A program made the position numbers and the translations under genes. The notes below the pieces were generated by a model. It was not told the origin of the DNA. It did not search any database and was given only the letters and a program-made list of their open reading frames with translations. A stretch of 64,000 nt of DNA from Acinetobacter populi (lineage in GTDB: Bacteria; Pseudomonadota; Gammaproteobacteria; Pseudomonadales; Moraxellaceae), in assembly GCF_002174125.1 (NCBI RefSeq), contig NZ_NEXX01000008.1, positions 18,991 through 82,990 on the forward strand, given 5' to 3'. This document shows, one piece after another, positions 28,022-36,742 of this stretch. How positions within the stretch are numbered: position 1 is the first letter of the stretch; each line of letters begins with the position of its first letter.

Positions 28022-30262
28022 ATGGCCAAATCTAAAATTCGCAATAATAAAGCCGTCCAGACTGTTGCTTTGGCAATTGCCCTCCCCAATTTAGCATTTG
28101 CAGCAACCGATGATGTCGTGTCATTGCCCACACTTGATGTACAAGCAGAAGGAAGTACAAGCCCTTATTTACAAAAGGAAGCCTCATCAACAAAAAGAAC
28201 AGAATCTTTGCTTAATACTGCAAAAACAACGCAGATCATTACAGCAGAATCATTAAAACAGCAAAATCTACTTTCATTACAGGATGCACTTGCGACAACA
28301 CCGGGAATTACCTTTGGCGCTGGAGAAGGTGGCGGTGGTTATGGGGATAAAATTAATCTTCGTGGCTATGATGCCAGCTATAACACAACAATTGATGGTT
28401 TACGTGATCCTGCACTGTATACACGCAGTGATTTATTCAATTATGAAGCAGTTGAAATTACCAAAGGAGCAAATTCTGCCGAAAATGGTGCCGGTCAGGT
28501 CAGTGGTGGGGTTAATCTGGTCAGTAAAAAACCCAAGAATGTAGATGCCAATGAAATCAATGTTGGTGTCGGCACAGATGATTACACGCGTTTTACAGGG
28601 GATTTTAATACCGTTGTGAATGATAGCGTTGCGGCTCGCTTAAATGTAATGGGACATAAAAACCAGTATCCGGGCGGTCCAGAAGAAGCGAAACGCTGGG
28701 GTATTGCACCTTCTATTACTTTTGGTATAAATGATGCCACGAAAACAACTTTCTCCTATTTCCATCAGGAAGATGATAATGACCCCATGTATGGTATTCC
28801 AAACTATATGGGTAAATTTATCTCCGGCATTTCCACCAGCAATCGTTATGGATATCGAAATCTGGACAACCAGAAAATTACCGCCGATATCGCCACCATT
28901 AATATCGAAAGCCAGATCAACGATAAGTTAAAATTAAACTCTATCACGCGCTATAGTGATATAGATCAAGAAACCACCATATCCGCACCTCAAGGTACTT
29001 ATTGTCTATCCAGTGGTTTAACTGCGGCCGGTGTTTCCTGTACAACACCGGGTCAATATGTTGTTAGTGGACCACGCGGTTCGTATCGGGATACCGAAAC
29101 CAAACAATGGACCAATGATACCAACTTAGTCAGTCAATTTAATACGGGTCTAATCGAACATGCTCTGGTCACAGGTATTGGATTTACCCAGGAAGACTAT
29201 ACCTTAACATCCGGTGGCTATTTATATGATAGTAATGGCAACGCTTTAAGCAAACCGAATATGGATGTGTATAATCCAGACAATTACTGGCATGGCGCAA
29301 CCAATTTTCGTAAAACGGGTGTTACCGATGGTACTTTAAATATTTATTCCGCTTATGTTCTGGATACCATGAAATTTGGTCCGCAATGGTTATTCAATCT
29401 AGGCGTCCGTTATGACCATACCGATGCAAAATATAAAAGTTTTAGTTATTCAACCACCACTGGTGCAGAAGTTCTGGCAAATCGAACCACTTCTGATCAA
29501 AAGGACAACCTTGTATCCTACAATGCTGGATTAACTTTTAAACCGACTGAAAATTCAAGCCTCTATATTGCCTACAGCAATGCACAAAAACCCACAAGTT
29601 ATGCTGCATCGGCCACATGTGCAACAGGTACTACATGTGATGTAGATCCAGAAGAAGCGGTAAACTATGAAGTCGGTGCAAAATGGCAAGCCAATCCGGA
29701 TATTTTATTAAGCGCCGCCATTTTCCGTAATGAACAAAATAAAGTCCGTGTCTCGGACCCAAGTAATACCACAACTTACGCCTTGGATGGCAAAAATCAT
29801 GTTGATGGTGTCGAGCTAGGTGCGGTTGGAAAAATCCTGCCACAATGGGATATTTCTGCCAGTGTCGCCTATATGAAAGGAGAATATGATCAATCCATCG
29901 CCGATTCGGTCAATGATGCCGACTATAAAGAAGGCACGGAAATGACCAATATTCCGAAAGTATCCGGCAGTTTATGGACAACCTATGCCCTTAATCCGGC
30001 ATGGAAGATTGGTTATGGTCTAACTTATCAGGGTAAAACATATTTAAGTGATGTGAGTGCCACAAGTACGGTTCGTGGGGAATCAGACGATTATTTATTG
30101 CATAATGCATCTGTAACCTATACTTATAATCAGGATTTAAGTTTTAACCTGATTGGTAAAAACTTATCCAATGAGAAATATTTTACCAATATTCGTAACA
30201 GTGGCTGGTCAACTGTCGGTGCAGAACGAAGTGCGGTATTTAATATCAACTACAAATTCTAA
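28022..30262 (+). CDS. piuA: TonB-dependent catecholate siderophore receptor, PiuA/Fiu type
   Basis: It is an outer-membrane receptor of 746 residues for ferric catecholate-type siderophores. A signal peptide ends near LAFAATDD. The TonB box region is VVSLPTLDVQAEG. The plug (about 60-175) has INLRGYDASYNTTIDGLRDPALYTRSDLFNYEAVEITKG split over its usual strands, followed by a beta-barrel ending in the aromatic terminus NINYKF. The next gene is piuC, which fixes the subtype. PiuA-type receptors are known entry routes for siderophore-conjugated beta-lactams in Pseudomonas and Acinetobacter. Iron repression is likely. Confidence 0.9.
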   Translation: MAKSKIRNNKAVQTVALAIALPNLAFAATDDVVSLPTLDVQAEGSTSPYLQKEASSTKRTESLLNTAKTTQIITAESLKQQNLLSLQDALATTPGITFGAGEGGGGYGDKINLRGYDASYNTTIDGLRDPALYTRSDLFNYEAVEITKGANSAENGAGQVSGGVNLVSKKPKNVDANEINVGVGTDDYTRFTGDFNTVVNDSVAARLNVMGHKNQYPGGPEEAKRWGIAPSITFGINDATKTTFSYFHQEDDNDPMYGIPNYMGKFISGISTSNRYGYRNLDNQKITADIATINIESQINDKLKLNSITRYSDIDQETTISAPQGTYCLSSGLTAAGVSCTTPGQYVVSGPRGSYRDTETKQWTNDTNLVSQFNTGLIEHALVTGIGFTQEDYTLTSGGYLYDSNGNALSKPNMDVYNPDNYWHGATNFRKTGVTDGTLNIYSAYVLDTMKFGPQWLFNLGVRYDHTDAKYKSFSYSTTTGAEVLANRTTSDQKDNLVSYNAGLTFKPTENSSLYIAYSNAQKPTSYAASATCATGTTCDVDPEEAVNYEVGAKWQANPDILLSAAIFRNEQNKVRVSDPSNTTTYALDGKNHVDGVELGAVGKILPQWDISASVAYMKGEYDQSIADSVNDADYKEGTEMTNIPKVSGSLWTTYALNPAWKIGYGLTYQGKTYLSDVSATSTVRGESDDYLLHNASVTYTYNQDLSFNLIGKNLSNEKYFTNIRNSGWSTVGAERSAVFNINYKF

Positions 30263-30283
30263 TTGTAGCTAAGATAAAAAAAT

Positions 30284-30314
30284 AAAGGCATCTGAATTTG
30301 ATTCAGGTGCTTTT
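30284..30314 (+). terminator. Hairpin with T-run between piuA and piuC
   Basis: A 10-bp stem with one G-U pair (GCATCTGAAT / ATTCAGGTGC), a 3-nt loop and flanking A/T runs. It could be a partial terminator that lowers piuC expression relative to the receptor. Confidence 0.7.
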
Positions 30315-30334
30315 ATCCATCTATAGAGGCGAAC

Positions 30335-31018
30335 ATGATTATACAAATCCCCAATTTATTAACGCTAGATCAGGTCAATCATTGTCGTCAACTTTTACAA
30401 AAAGCCCAGTGGATTGATGGCAAAGGAACCACCGGACATCAATCTGCACATTTAAAAAACAATTTACAGTTGGGCGAAAGCGATCCCACGGCAAAAGAAA
30501 TGAGTCAACTCATCAGTCAAACTGCGCTCAATCATCCTTTATTCTTTAGTGCAGCTTTACCCCGTACAATTTATCCACCCATGTTTAATTGCTATCAAAA
30601 TGGTGGCACGTTTGGCACGCATGTTGATAATGCAATTCGCAAACACCCCGATACACAGCAGCCATTGCGTACCGATGTGTCATGTACTGTGTTTTTTACC
30701 AATCCAGAAGAATATGAAGGCGGAGAATTAATTATTCAGGATACCTTTGGGACACAAGCAGTTAAGCTGGCTGCCGGATATGCAATTTTATATCCTTCTA
30801 CCAGTCTGCATAAAGTCAATCCTGTCACGCAAGGTGCGCGTGTTGCATCTTTCTTTTGGGTACAAAGTTTTATTGCATCTGATGAACAGCGCCGATTGCT
30901 TTTTGAACTGGATCAAAATATTCAAAAACTCACAACCCAATTAACCAGCACACATGAAAGCGTCATTTCCCTGACCGGGATTTATCATAATCTGCTACGT
31001 CAATGGGGAGATTTATAA
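30335..31018 (+). CDS. piuC: PKHD-type Fe(II)/2-oxoglutarate-dependent hydroxylase PiuC
   Basis: This 227-residue dioxygenase has the iron facial triad H96, D98 (GTHVDNAIR) and H159 (SLHKVNPV). The 2-oxoglutarate-binding Arg is R169 (GARVASFFW). It is a steady companion of piuA-type receptors and is iron-regulated in Pseudomonas. Its physiological substrate is not established; modification of an imported siderophore or of a protein has been considered. It follows piuA by 72 bp and ends 2 bp before the next gene's ATG. Confidence 0.92.
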   Translation: MIIQIPNLLTLDQVNHCRQLLQKAQWIDGKGTTGHQSAHLKNNLQLGESDPTAKEMSQLISQTALNHPLFFSAALPRTIYPPMFNCYQNGGTFGTHVDNAIRKHPDTQQPLRTDVSCTVFFTNPEEYEGGELIIQDTFGTQAVKLAAGYAILYPSTSLHKVNPVTQGARVASFFWVQSFIASDEQRRLLFELDQNIQKLTTQLTSTHESVISLTGIYHNLLRQWGDL

Positions 31019-31020
31019 GC

Positions 31021-32121
31021 ATGCCAGATCCAATTCTTGCGCCTTTAACGCAGATTCCAGCCGACTTGCAAACACTGCCCGATTATCAGATTGAGGCACA
31101 AAAACATCTTAATGCAGCAACATGGAGCTATCTCAATGGTGGAGCAATGCATGAAATCAGCGTCCAACAAAATATTTTACAGTTTCAGGATATTCAGCTT
31201 ATTCCACGGCATTTAAATGATTTAACGCATGGCAATACGCAAATACATTTATTCGGACAAATATTTCCCCATCCCATTTTTCTGGCACCGATTGGTCATC
31301 AACAACTTTTTCATCCACAGGGTGAAGCTGCAACAGCATTGGCAGCAGAAGCTGTACAGGCAAATTATGTTTTAAGCACGTTTAGCAACACCGCCATGAC
31401 GCAAGTCAATCAGGACTATCCGTTTAAATGGTTTCAATTATACTGGCAAGGTTGTAGAGAACTTTCCTTGCCTTTAATTCAGCAGGCCGAACATTGCGGA
31501 TTTCGGGCAATTGTTGTCACCATTGATGCACCGCACGTCGGCATCCGTGATCGTGAACGCAAAGCATTTTTCCAGCTACCCGAAGGTATGCAGCATCCAC
31601 ATACGCCAACGCATATCAGCTTTCCACAAGTATCTCCAACAGAAAGCCAGTTATTTCAGGGACTGATGCAAATTGCACCGCAATGGGATGATATCCGCTG
31701 GTTAATCGAAACGACGCAGCTTCCCGTTATTTTAAAAGGTGTATTACATCCTGCCGATGCAAAGAAAGCATTCGCAATGGGTGTCGCAGGTCTGATTATT
31801 TCCAATCATGGTGGCCGGGTATTAGACACCACCATTTGCCCTATCGACGCATTACAAACCATTAAAAAAATCGTACCAGCTGATTATCCGCTTTTACTAG
31901 ATGGCGGCATTCGTCGTGGTACAGATGTATTTAAGGCACTGGCTTTAGGCGCAAGCGCTGTACTGATTGGCAGACCGTATATTTATGGTCTGGCAACTGC
32001 GGGCGCATTAGGCGTGGCACATGTGATCCGCACACTCAAAGAAGAATTTGAAGTAACCATGGCATTGATGGGAACTGCAAGCATAAATGAGATCAACCAA
32101 GACTATATTTATCTTAAATAG
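31021..32121 (+). CDS. FMN-dependent alpha-hydroxy acid oxidase/dehydrogenase
   Basis: The family includes lactate oxidase, LldD and glycolate oxidase. The 366-residue TIM barrel shows FMN-binding PIFLAPIGHQQL, FQLYWQGCRE, the catalytic His/Arg region ISNHGGRVLDTT and the phosphate site LLDGGIRRGTDVFKALALGASAVLIGRP. An upstream ATG (31003) lies within piuC; GGGGAG is placed for the ATG at 31021. The substrate is unknown. Its position directly behind piuC suggests a link to iron or siderophore metabolism, which is inference. Confidence 0.87.
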   Translation: MPDPILAPLTQIPADLQTLPDYQIEAQKHLNAATWSYLNGGAMHEISVQQNILQFQDIQLIPRHLNDLTHGNTQIHLFGQIFPHPIFLAPIGHQQLFHPQGEAATALAAEAVQANYVLSTFSNTAMTQVNQDYPFKWFQLYWQGCRELSLPLIQQAEHCGFRAIVVTIDAPHVGIRDRERKAFFQLPEGMQHPHTPTHISFPQVSPTESQLFQGLMQIAPQWDDIRWLIETTQLPVILKGVLHPADAKKAFAMGVAGLIISNHGGRVLDTTICPIDALQTIKKIVPADYPLLLDGGIRRGTDVFKALALGASAVLIGRPYIYGLATAGALGVAHVIRTLKEEFEVTMALMGTASINEINQDYIYLK

Positions 32122-32466
32122 AAAAATATACGGAAAATTCTTTCATATCTGCAAAAAAATATGCAAATATTAGGAAAACATTTCCTTTCTGGTTCCACTA
32201 GAATTTATGCTATTCCCAGTGAAGATACGTTGCTTGTATCTACTGAACTCATCTTATTTTACAGGGTGCATGATGAAAAAATTATATTATTCCGCCAACA
32301 CATCTACAGCACAGCAGGATCTGCTTATGCTGCGCATTGCGCGCATATAACACTATTGATTGGCTTTTAAAGCACCCTTGATAATCAGTTTTATATTTTA
32401 ACCCTTTTATAAAGATATATGTTACCTTCGACAATTTGCATACGGAGGGGACACGGAGCAATTCTC
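32122..32466 (+). other. 345-bp leader region of leuA
   Basis: The stretch contains a small ORF with a Shine-Dalgarno (listed separately), a palindromic AGGAAA / TTTCCT near 32170, a small GC-rich repeat at the end of the ORF, and a T-rich tract (about 32389-32400). The length and the short ORF suggest a regulated leader, but I do not see a strong terminator hairpin. Confidence 0.5.
32270..32350 (+). CDS. Possible leader peptide of leuA (25-26 codons)
   Basis: A short ORF starts at tandem ATGs (32270, 32273) with AGGG at 32263-32266 in good position for the second. It ends at TAA 32348-32350, about 117 bp before leuA. The translated C-terminal part, DLLMLRIARI, is enriched in leucine and isoleucine (3 Leu and 2 Ile in 10 codons). 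That would suit translational attenuation of a leucine operon. The downstream RNA shows only weak hairpins (TGATT / AATCA) before a T-rich tract. The call rests on position, Shine-Dalgarno and composition; it may be chance. Confidence 0.4.
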   Translation: MMKKLYYSANTSTAQQDLLMLRIARI

Positions 32467-34161
32467 ATGATGTTACAAGATCCAAGCACCAAATACCGCC
32501 GCATGTACCAGCGCGTCAACTTGCCTGATCGCCAGTGGCCAGATAAAGAAATTACCGAAGCACCGATCTGGATGAGCACCGATTTACGTGACGGCAATCA
32601 GGCGATTTTCGAACCGATGGATATTGAACAGAAATTCAAAATGTTTCAAATGTTGGTTAAAATCGGTTTTAAACATATCGAAATTGGTTTTCCTTCAGCA
32701 TCGCAGATCGATTTTGATTTTACCCGCAAATTGATTGAAGAAAATCATATTCCAGATGATGTCTATATTGAGGTTTTGGTACAGGCGCGGGATCATTTGA
32801 TCGCACGCACATTCGAGTCATTAATTGGTGCAAAACGTGCCATTGTGCATATTTATAATGCCAACTCCCCAACCTTCCGTAATAAAGTCTTAAATGTCGA
32901 TATTGCCGGAGCAAAAGCACTGGCTGTGAATGCGGCAGAAAAAGTTAAGGAATATGCAGCACAGTATCCGCAAACCGACTGGATCTTCCAGTATAGCCCA
33001 GAATGTTTTACCGCGACGGAAATGGAAGTCGCCAAAGAAATCTGTGATGCAGTGACTGAAATCTGGGATGCACGTCCAGAGAAAAAAGTGATTTTAAATC
33101 TGCCTGCAACAGTTGAAGTTGCCAGCCCGAACGTCTATGCCGATCAGATCGAATGGATGCACCGCAATCTTGAGCGTCGTGACGGTGTGATTATCTCAGT
33201 GCATCCGCATAATGACCGCGGCTGTGGTATTGCCGCAGCAGAACTGGCGATCATGGCCGGTGCTGATCGGGTTGAAGGTTGTGTGTTCGGTAATGGCGAA
33301 CGTACTGGTAACGTTGATGTGGCAGCTGTTGCCCTGAATATGTATACCCAAGGTGTAGCACCGCATCTGGATTTTTCCAATATCAATGAAATCATTGCCA
33401 CTGTTGAAGAATGTACCGGCTTGCCTGTGCATCCACGTCATCCATATGCAGGCGATCTGGTATTTACCGCATTCTCCGGTTCGCATCAGGATGCAATCAA
33501 AAAAGGCTTTGAATTCCAAAAAGATCAGGAAGTTTGGGATATGCCCTACTTGCCGATTGATCCCAAAGATCTGGGCCGTAGCTATGATGCTGTGATTCGG
33601 GTCAATAGCCAATCCGGTAAAGGTGGCATTGCCTACTTACTAGAAGCCAATTATGGTGTGGTCTTGCCACGTCGTTTGCAGATCGAATTTAGTCAGGTGG
33701 TACAGCAATATACCGATGCCAACGGCACAGAAATCAGTGCAGAACATATCTGGGATTTGTTTACCCAAAGTTATGTCTATACCGGTCAAAACTATTATCA
33801 GGTCAAAAATTATCGTCTGGCTGATCATAATGGCAAGCAAACGGTGCAGTTTGAAGTTAAAGCTGGTGATGAAATCCGTCATTTAACTGGCGAAGGCAAC
33901 GGTCCGATTTCTGCCATTTTAAATGCCATCGCTCTGCCGATAGATGTGTTAAACTATGAAGAGAAAAGTATTGGTAATGGGGCAAATGCCAAAGCATTGG
34001 CCATGATTGAATTACAGGTTCAGGGACAGGCTATCAGCGGTTTTGGTGTCGGTATTCATGACAATATTGTCACTGCATCGATTGAAGCGATTCTGGCTTG
34101 TGTCAATCGTTTGATTATCAAAGGTGCTTTGGAAGCAGAACACATCGCAAAAGCCGTTTAA
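32467..34161 (+). CDS. leuA: 2-isopropylmalate synthase
   Basis: It condenses acetyl-CoA with 2-oxoisovalerate, the first step of leucine synthesis. From the ATG at 32467 it has 564 residues, longer than the E. coli enzyme and matching the long LeuA type with a C-terminal allosteric (leucine-binding) domain from about residue 440. The catalytic start [10 protein letters not shown] (R41, D42) and the metal-site HPHNDRG are visible. An in-frame ATG 48 bases upstream exists, but GGAG lies 8 bases before the chosen start. Feedback inhibition by leucine is expected. Confidence 0.95.
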   Translation: MMLQDPSTKYRRMYQRVNLPDRQWPDKEITEAPIWMSTDLRDGNQAIFEPMDIEQKFKMFQMLVKIGFKHIEIGFPSASQIDFDFTRKLIEENHIPDDVYIEVLVQARDHLIARTFESLIGAKRAIVHIYNANSPTFRNKVLNVDIAGAKALAVNAAEKVKEYAAQYPQTDWIFQYSPECFTATEMEVAKEICDAVTEIWDARPEKKVILNLPATVEVASPNVYADQIEWMHRNLERRDGVIISVHPHNDRGCGIAAAELAIMAGADRVEGCVFGNGERTGNVDVAAVALNMYTQGVAPHLDFSNINEIIATVEECTGLPVHPRHPYAGDLVFTAFSGSHQDAIKKGFEFQKDQEVWDMPYLPIDPKDLGRSYDAVIRVNSQSGKGGIAYLLEANYGVVLPRRLQIEFSQVVQQYTDANGTEISAEHIWDLFTQSYVYTGQNYYQVKNYRLADHNGKQTVQFEVKAGDEIRHLTGEGNGPISAILNAIALPIDVLNYEEKSIGNGANAKALAMIELQVQGQAISGFGVGIHDNIVTASIEAILACVNRLIIKGALEAEHIAKAV

Positions 34162-34180
34162 TTTTCGCTTTTGCTATCTG

Positions 34181-34217
34181 AAAGGATACCAACGGATGTC
34201 ACTTGTTGGTATCCTTT
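34181..34217 (+). terminator. Terminator of leuA
   Basis: A 13-bp perfect stem (AAAGGATACCAAC / GTTGGTATCCTTT) with an 11-nt loop. The U-tract is short (TTTC), so termination may be incomplete. Confidence 0.75.
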
Positions 34218-34247
34218 CGCTATTCAGAAATAAGGTAAGGGTGAGCG

Positions 34248-35402
34248 TTGAGCTTTGCAGCAGACTCTGTGGGTGTTGTGACTCCACAAAAATTTACATT
34301 TGAGCAGCCATTACAACTGGAATGTGGACGAATACTGCCACGTTTTGAACTCATGGTGGAAACTTACGGAACGTTAAATTCCGATCACTCCAATGCAATT
34401 TTAATCTGTCATGCATTATCTGGACATCACCATGCGGCGGGTTTTCATCATGCTGATGATAAAAAACCAGGCTGGTGGGATGCCTGTATCGGGCCGGGTA
34501 AAGCCATTGATACCAACATTTTTTATGTGGTGGCACTAAATAATATTGGTGGCTGTAATGGTTCGACTGGTCCTATTTCACCCAATCCCGAAAATGACAA
34601 CCGACCCTATGGTCCAGACTTCCCTCTGGTGACTGTACGGGACTGGGTTAAAACCCAAAAAATGCTATCCGAACGCTTGGAAATCGATGTCTGGCATGCC
34701 GTGGTCGGTGGTTCACTCGGTGGTATGCAGGCACAGCAGTGGGCTGTAGATTATCCCGATGCATTAAAAAATTGTGTAGTCATTGCCAGTGCCCCAAAAC
34801 TAACTGCACAAAATATTGCATTTAACGAAGTCGCACGCCAGTCGATCCTGTCAGATCCGGATTTTTATCATGGTCGTTATCTGGAACATGACAGTTATCC
34901 AAAACGAGGCTTAATTCTAGCCCGTATGGTTGGACATATTACCTATTTGTCCGAAGAAGCCATGAAACAAAAATTTGGTCGTGACCTAAAATCGGGCAAA
35001 TTTATGTACGGTTTTGATGTCGAGTTTCAAGTTGAAAGTTATTTGCGCTATCAGGGTGAGCAATTTAGTCGAAATTTTGATGCCAATACCTATTTAATTA
35101 TGACCAAAGCACTGGATTATTTTGATCCTGCGCGTGAATTTGATGGAAATTTACCTGAAGCATTGGCACAAACCAAATGTCGTTTTCTGGTGATTTCCTT
35201 TACCACCGATTGGCGCTTCTCCCCTTCACGCTCACAAGAAATCGTCAATGCATTGATTTCCAATCATAAACCAGTGAGTTATATGGATATCGAAGCAGAA
35301 CAGGGGCACGACTCCTTTTTGTTTCCAATTCCCTTGTATGTCAAAACTTTACATAACTTTTTGACCAGTACCCTGCAACCAAATACTGCGAGCGAGGTTT
35401 AA
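34248..35402 (+). CDS. metX: Homoserine O-acyltransferase MetX
   Basis: This alpha/beta hydrolase (384 residues) activates homoserine in methionine synthesis. The nucleophile is S156 in [10 protein letters not shown], and the His lies near the C-terminus in [10 protein letters not shown]. The motif [12 protein letters not shown] is present. MetX proteins of Acinetobacter and Pseudomonas have been reported to use succinyl-CoA rather than acetyl-CoA, so metXS may be the better label; I cannot decide this from sequence alone. The start codon is TTG at 34248 (no ATG fits), preceded by AGGGTGAG. metW follows 3 bp later, the typical pair. Confidence 0.94.
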   Translation: MSFAADSVGVVTPQKFTFEQPLQLECGRILPRFELMVETYGTLNSDHSNAILICHALSGHHHAAGFHHADDKKPGWWDACIGPGKAIDTNIFYVVALNNIGGCNGSTGPISPNPENDNRPYGPDFPLVTVRDWVKTQKMLSERLEIDVWHAVVGGSLGGMQAQQWAVDYPDALKNCVVIASAPKLTAQNIAFNEVARQSILSDPDFYHGRYLEHDSYPKRGLILARMVGHITYLSEEAMKQKFGRDLKSGKFMYGFDVEFQVESYLRYQGEQFSRNFDANTYLIMTKALDYFDPAREFDGNLPEALAQTKCRFLVISFTTDWRFSPSRSQEIVNALISNHKPVSYMDIEAEQGHDSFLFPIPLYVKTLHNFLTSTLQPNTASEV

Positions 35403-35405
35403 ACC

Positions 35406-35999
35406 ATGCGTATAGATCAACAACTTGCAGAAAAATGGATTAAACCCAATTCCCGTGTGCTGGATCTTGGCTGTGGCAATGGTGAATTGTTGTCACATAT
35501 GCAGCGTAAACATAATGTTCATGCTTATGGACTCGAGATTGATCAAGAAAAAATTGCAATTGCGATTGGTCGGGGCTTGAATATTATTCAACAAGACCTT
35601 AATCTAGGGCTAAAACAGTTTGCCGATCAGAGTTTCGACTATGTAGTAATGGCACAAGCTTTGCAAGCTGTAGATGCACCGGACGTTTTATTGCGTGATA
35701 TGGTGCGAGTTGGGCGTGAAGCAATTATTACATTTCCAAATTTTGCACACTGGAAAACAAGATCCTATCTTGCGTTACGGGGTAAAATGCCTGTTTCAGA
35801 CGCATTACCCTATATGTGGTATGATACGCCAAATATTCATCTGTGTACCTTCAAAGACTTTGAAGCGTTATGCAAAGATAATCAAATTCGTATCATTAAT
35901 CGACTGGCTGTAAACGATAATCAGGAAGCCAGCTTAATGATGAAATATATCCCAAATCTTTTTGGTGAAATTGCTATTTATCGAGTAAGTGCCTTATGA
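35406..35999 (+). CDS. metW: Methionine biosynthesis protein MetW
   Basis: This methyltransferase-fold protein of 197 residues has SAM motif I (VLDLGCGNGELL), the acidic strand-2 end (YGLEIDQEKI) and YVVMAQALQAVDAP. MetW is regularly encoded directly behind metX and is thought to partner it; its exact activity is unsettled. The stop overlaps the start of the following Sel1-repeat gene by 4 bases (ATGA). Confidence 0.93.
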   Translation: MRIDQQLAEKWIKPNSRVLDLGCGNGELLSHMQRKHNVHAYGLEIDQEKIAIAIGRGLNIIQQDLNLGLKQFADQSFDYVVMAQALQAVDAPDVLLRDMVRVGREAIITFPNFAHWKTRSYLALRGKMPVSDALPYMWYDTPNIHLCTFKDFEALCKDNQIRIINRLAVNDNQEASLMMKYIPNLFGEIAIYRVSAL

Positions 36000-36586
36000 A
36001 AAAACTAGCCATAAGTACCGTATTGATGAGTGTTTTTGCTGTTTCTGCGCATGCAGAATTAATTAATCAACAACCATCAAGCAGTACCACCGTTGCACAA
36101 TATGCCACCATGCCGATTGATCAATTGGCAAAAGCTGCTCAATCTGGTCAGGGTTCTGCACAATTCTTTCTGGGTAACCGTTATAAAAATGGTCAGGGTG
36201 TAAAGCAGGATCAGTCACAAGCGTTTGCATGGTTCAAAAAAGCTGCTGATCAGGGCATTCCCTCTGCTCAGTTGAATGTTGGACAAATGTATGCCAGCGG
36301 TGTTGGTGTCAAACAGGACTTAAATGCGGCAAAAACCTATTTGATGAAAGCAGCCAAACTAGGTGACAACCGTGCCAGCTATAATCTTGCTGTGCTTGAA
36401 GAACGCGCCAAAAATTATGTAAATGCCTATCAATGGTATGAACTATCTACTCGCGATGGCATGCTCGATTTCCGGGTTAAAGATATGTCCGAGAAAAAAA
36501 TCGTACAACTGGCAGCCAACCTCAATACCAATGAGATGCGTCTGGCCCGTGAGCGTTCTGATCGCTGGATTCAATCTGACGACTAA
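35996..36586 (+). CDS. Exported Sel1-repeat (TPR-like) protein
   Basis: The 196-residue protein has a signal peptide (MKKLAISTVLMSVFAVSAHA) and then at least two clear Sel1-like repeats, for example AQFFLGNRYKNGQGVKQD and AQLNVGQMYASGVGVKQD, with a third degenerate one. Such repeats form solenoid interaction surfaces in the periplasm. The specific role is unknown. Its ATG overlaps the metW stop, so it is translated with the methionine genes even though no functional link is obvious. Confidence 0.87.
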   Translation: MKKLAISTVLMSVFAVSAHAELINQQPSSSTTVAQYATMPIDQLAKAAQSGQGSAQFFLGNRYKNGQGVKQDQSQAFAWFKKAADQGIPSAQLNVGQMYASGVGVKQDLNAAKTYLMKAAKLGDNRASYNLAVLEERAKNYVNAYQWYELSTRDGMLDFRVKDMSEKKIVQLAANLNTNEMRLARERSDRWIQSDD

Positions 36587-36612
36587 GTCTGATGACTTAA
36601 AATTGCTTGATC

Positions 36613-36645
36613 AAAAGCCGGTTACTACAGATAACCGGCTTTTTT
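36613..36645 (+). terminator. Terminator of the metX-metW-Sel1 operon
   Basis: A 12-bp perfect stem (AAAAGCCGGTTA / TAACCGGCTTTT) with a 7-nt loop, followed by T. Confidence 0.92.
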
Positions 36646-36742
36646 AATGATGTTTTATGACTTTTTTGTCCCACTAGTAAGCAGAATTTACAGAACTTTT
36701 AGCCTAGTTCAACTATACTCATCACTATGTTTTTGGTGAGCA

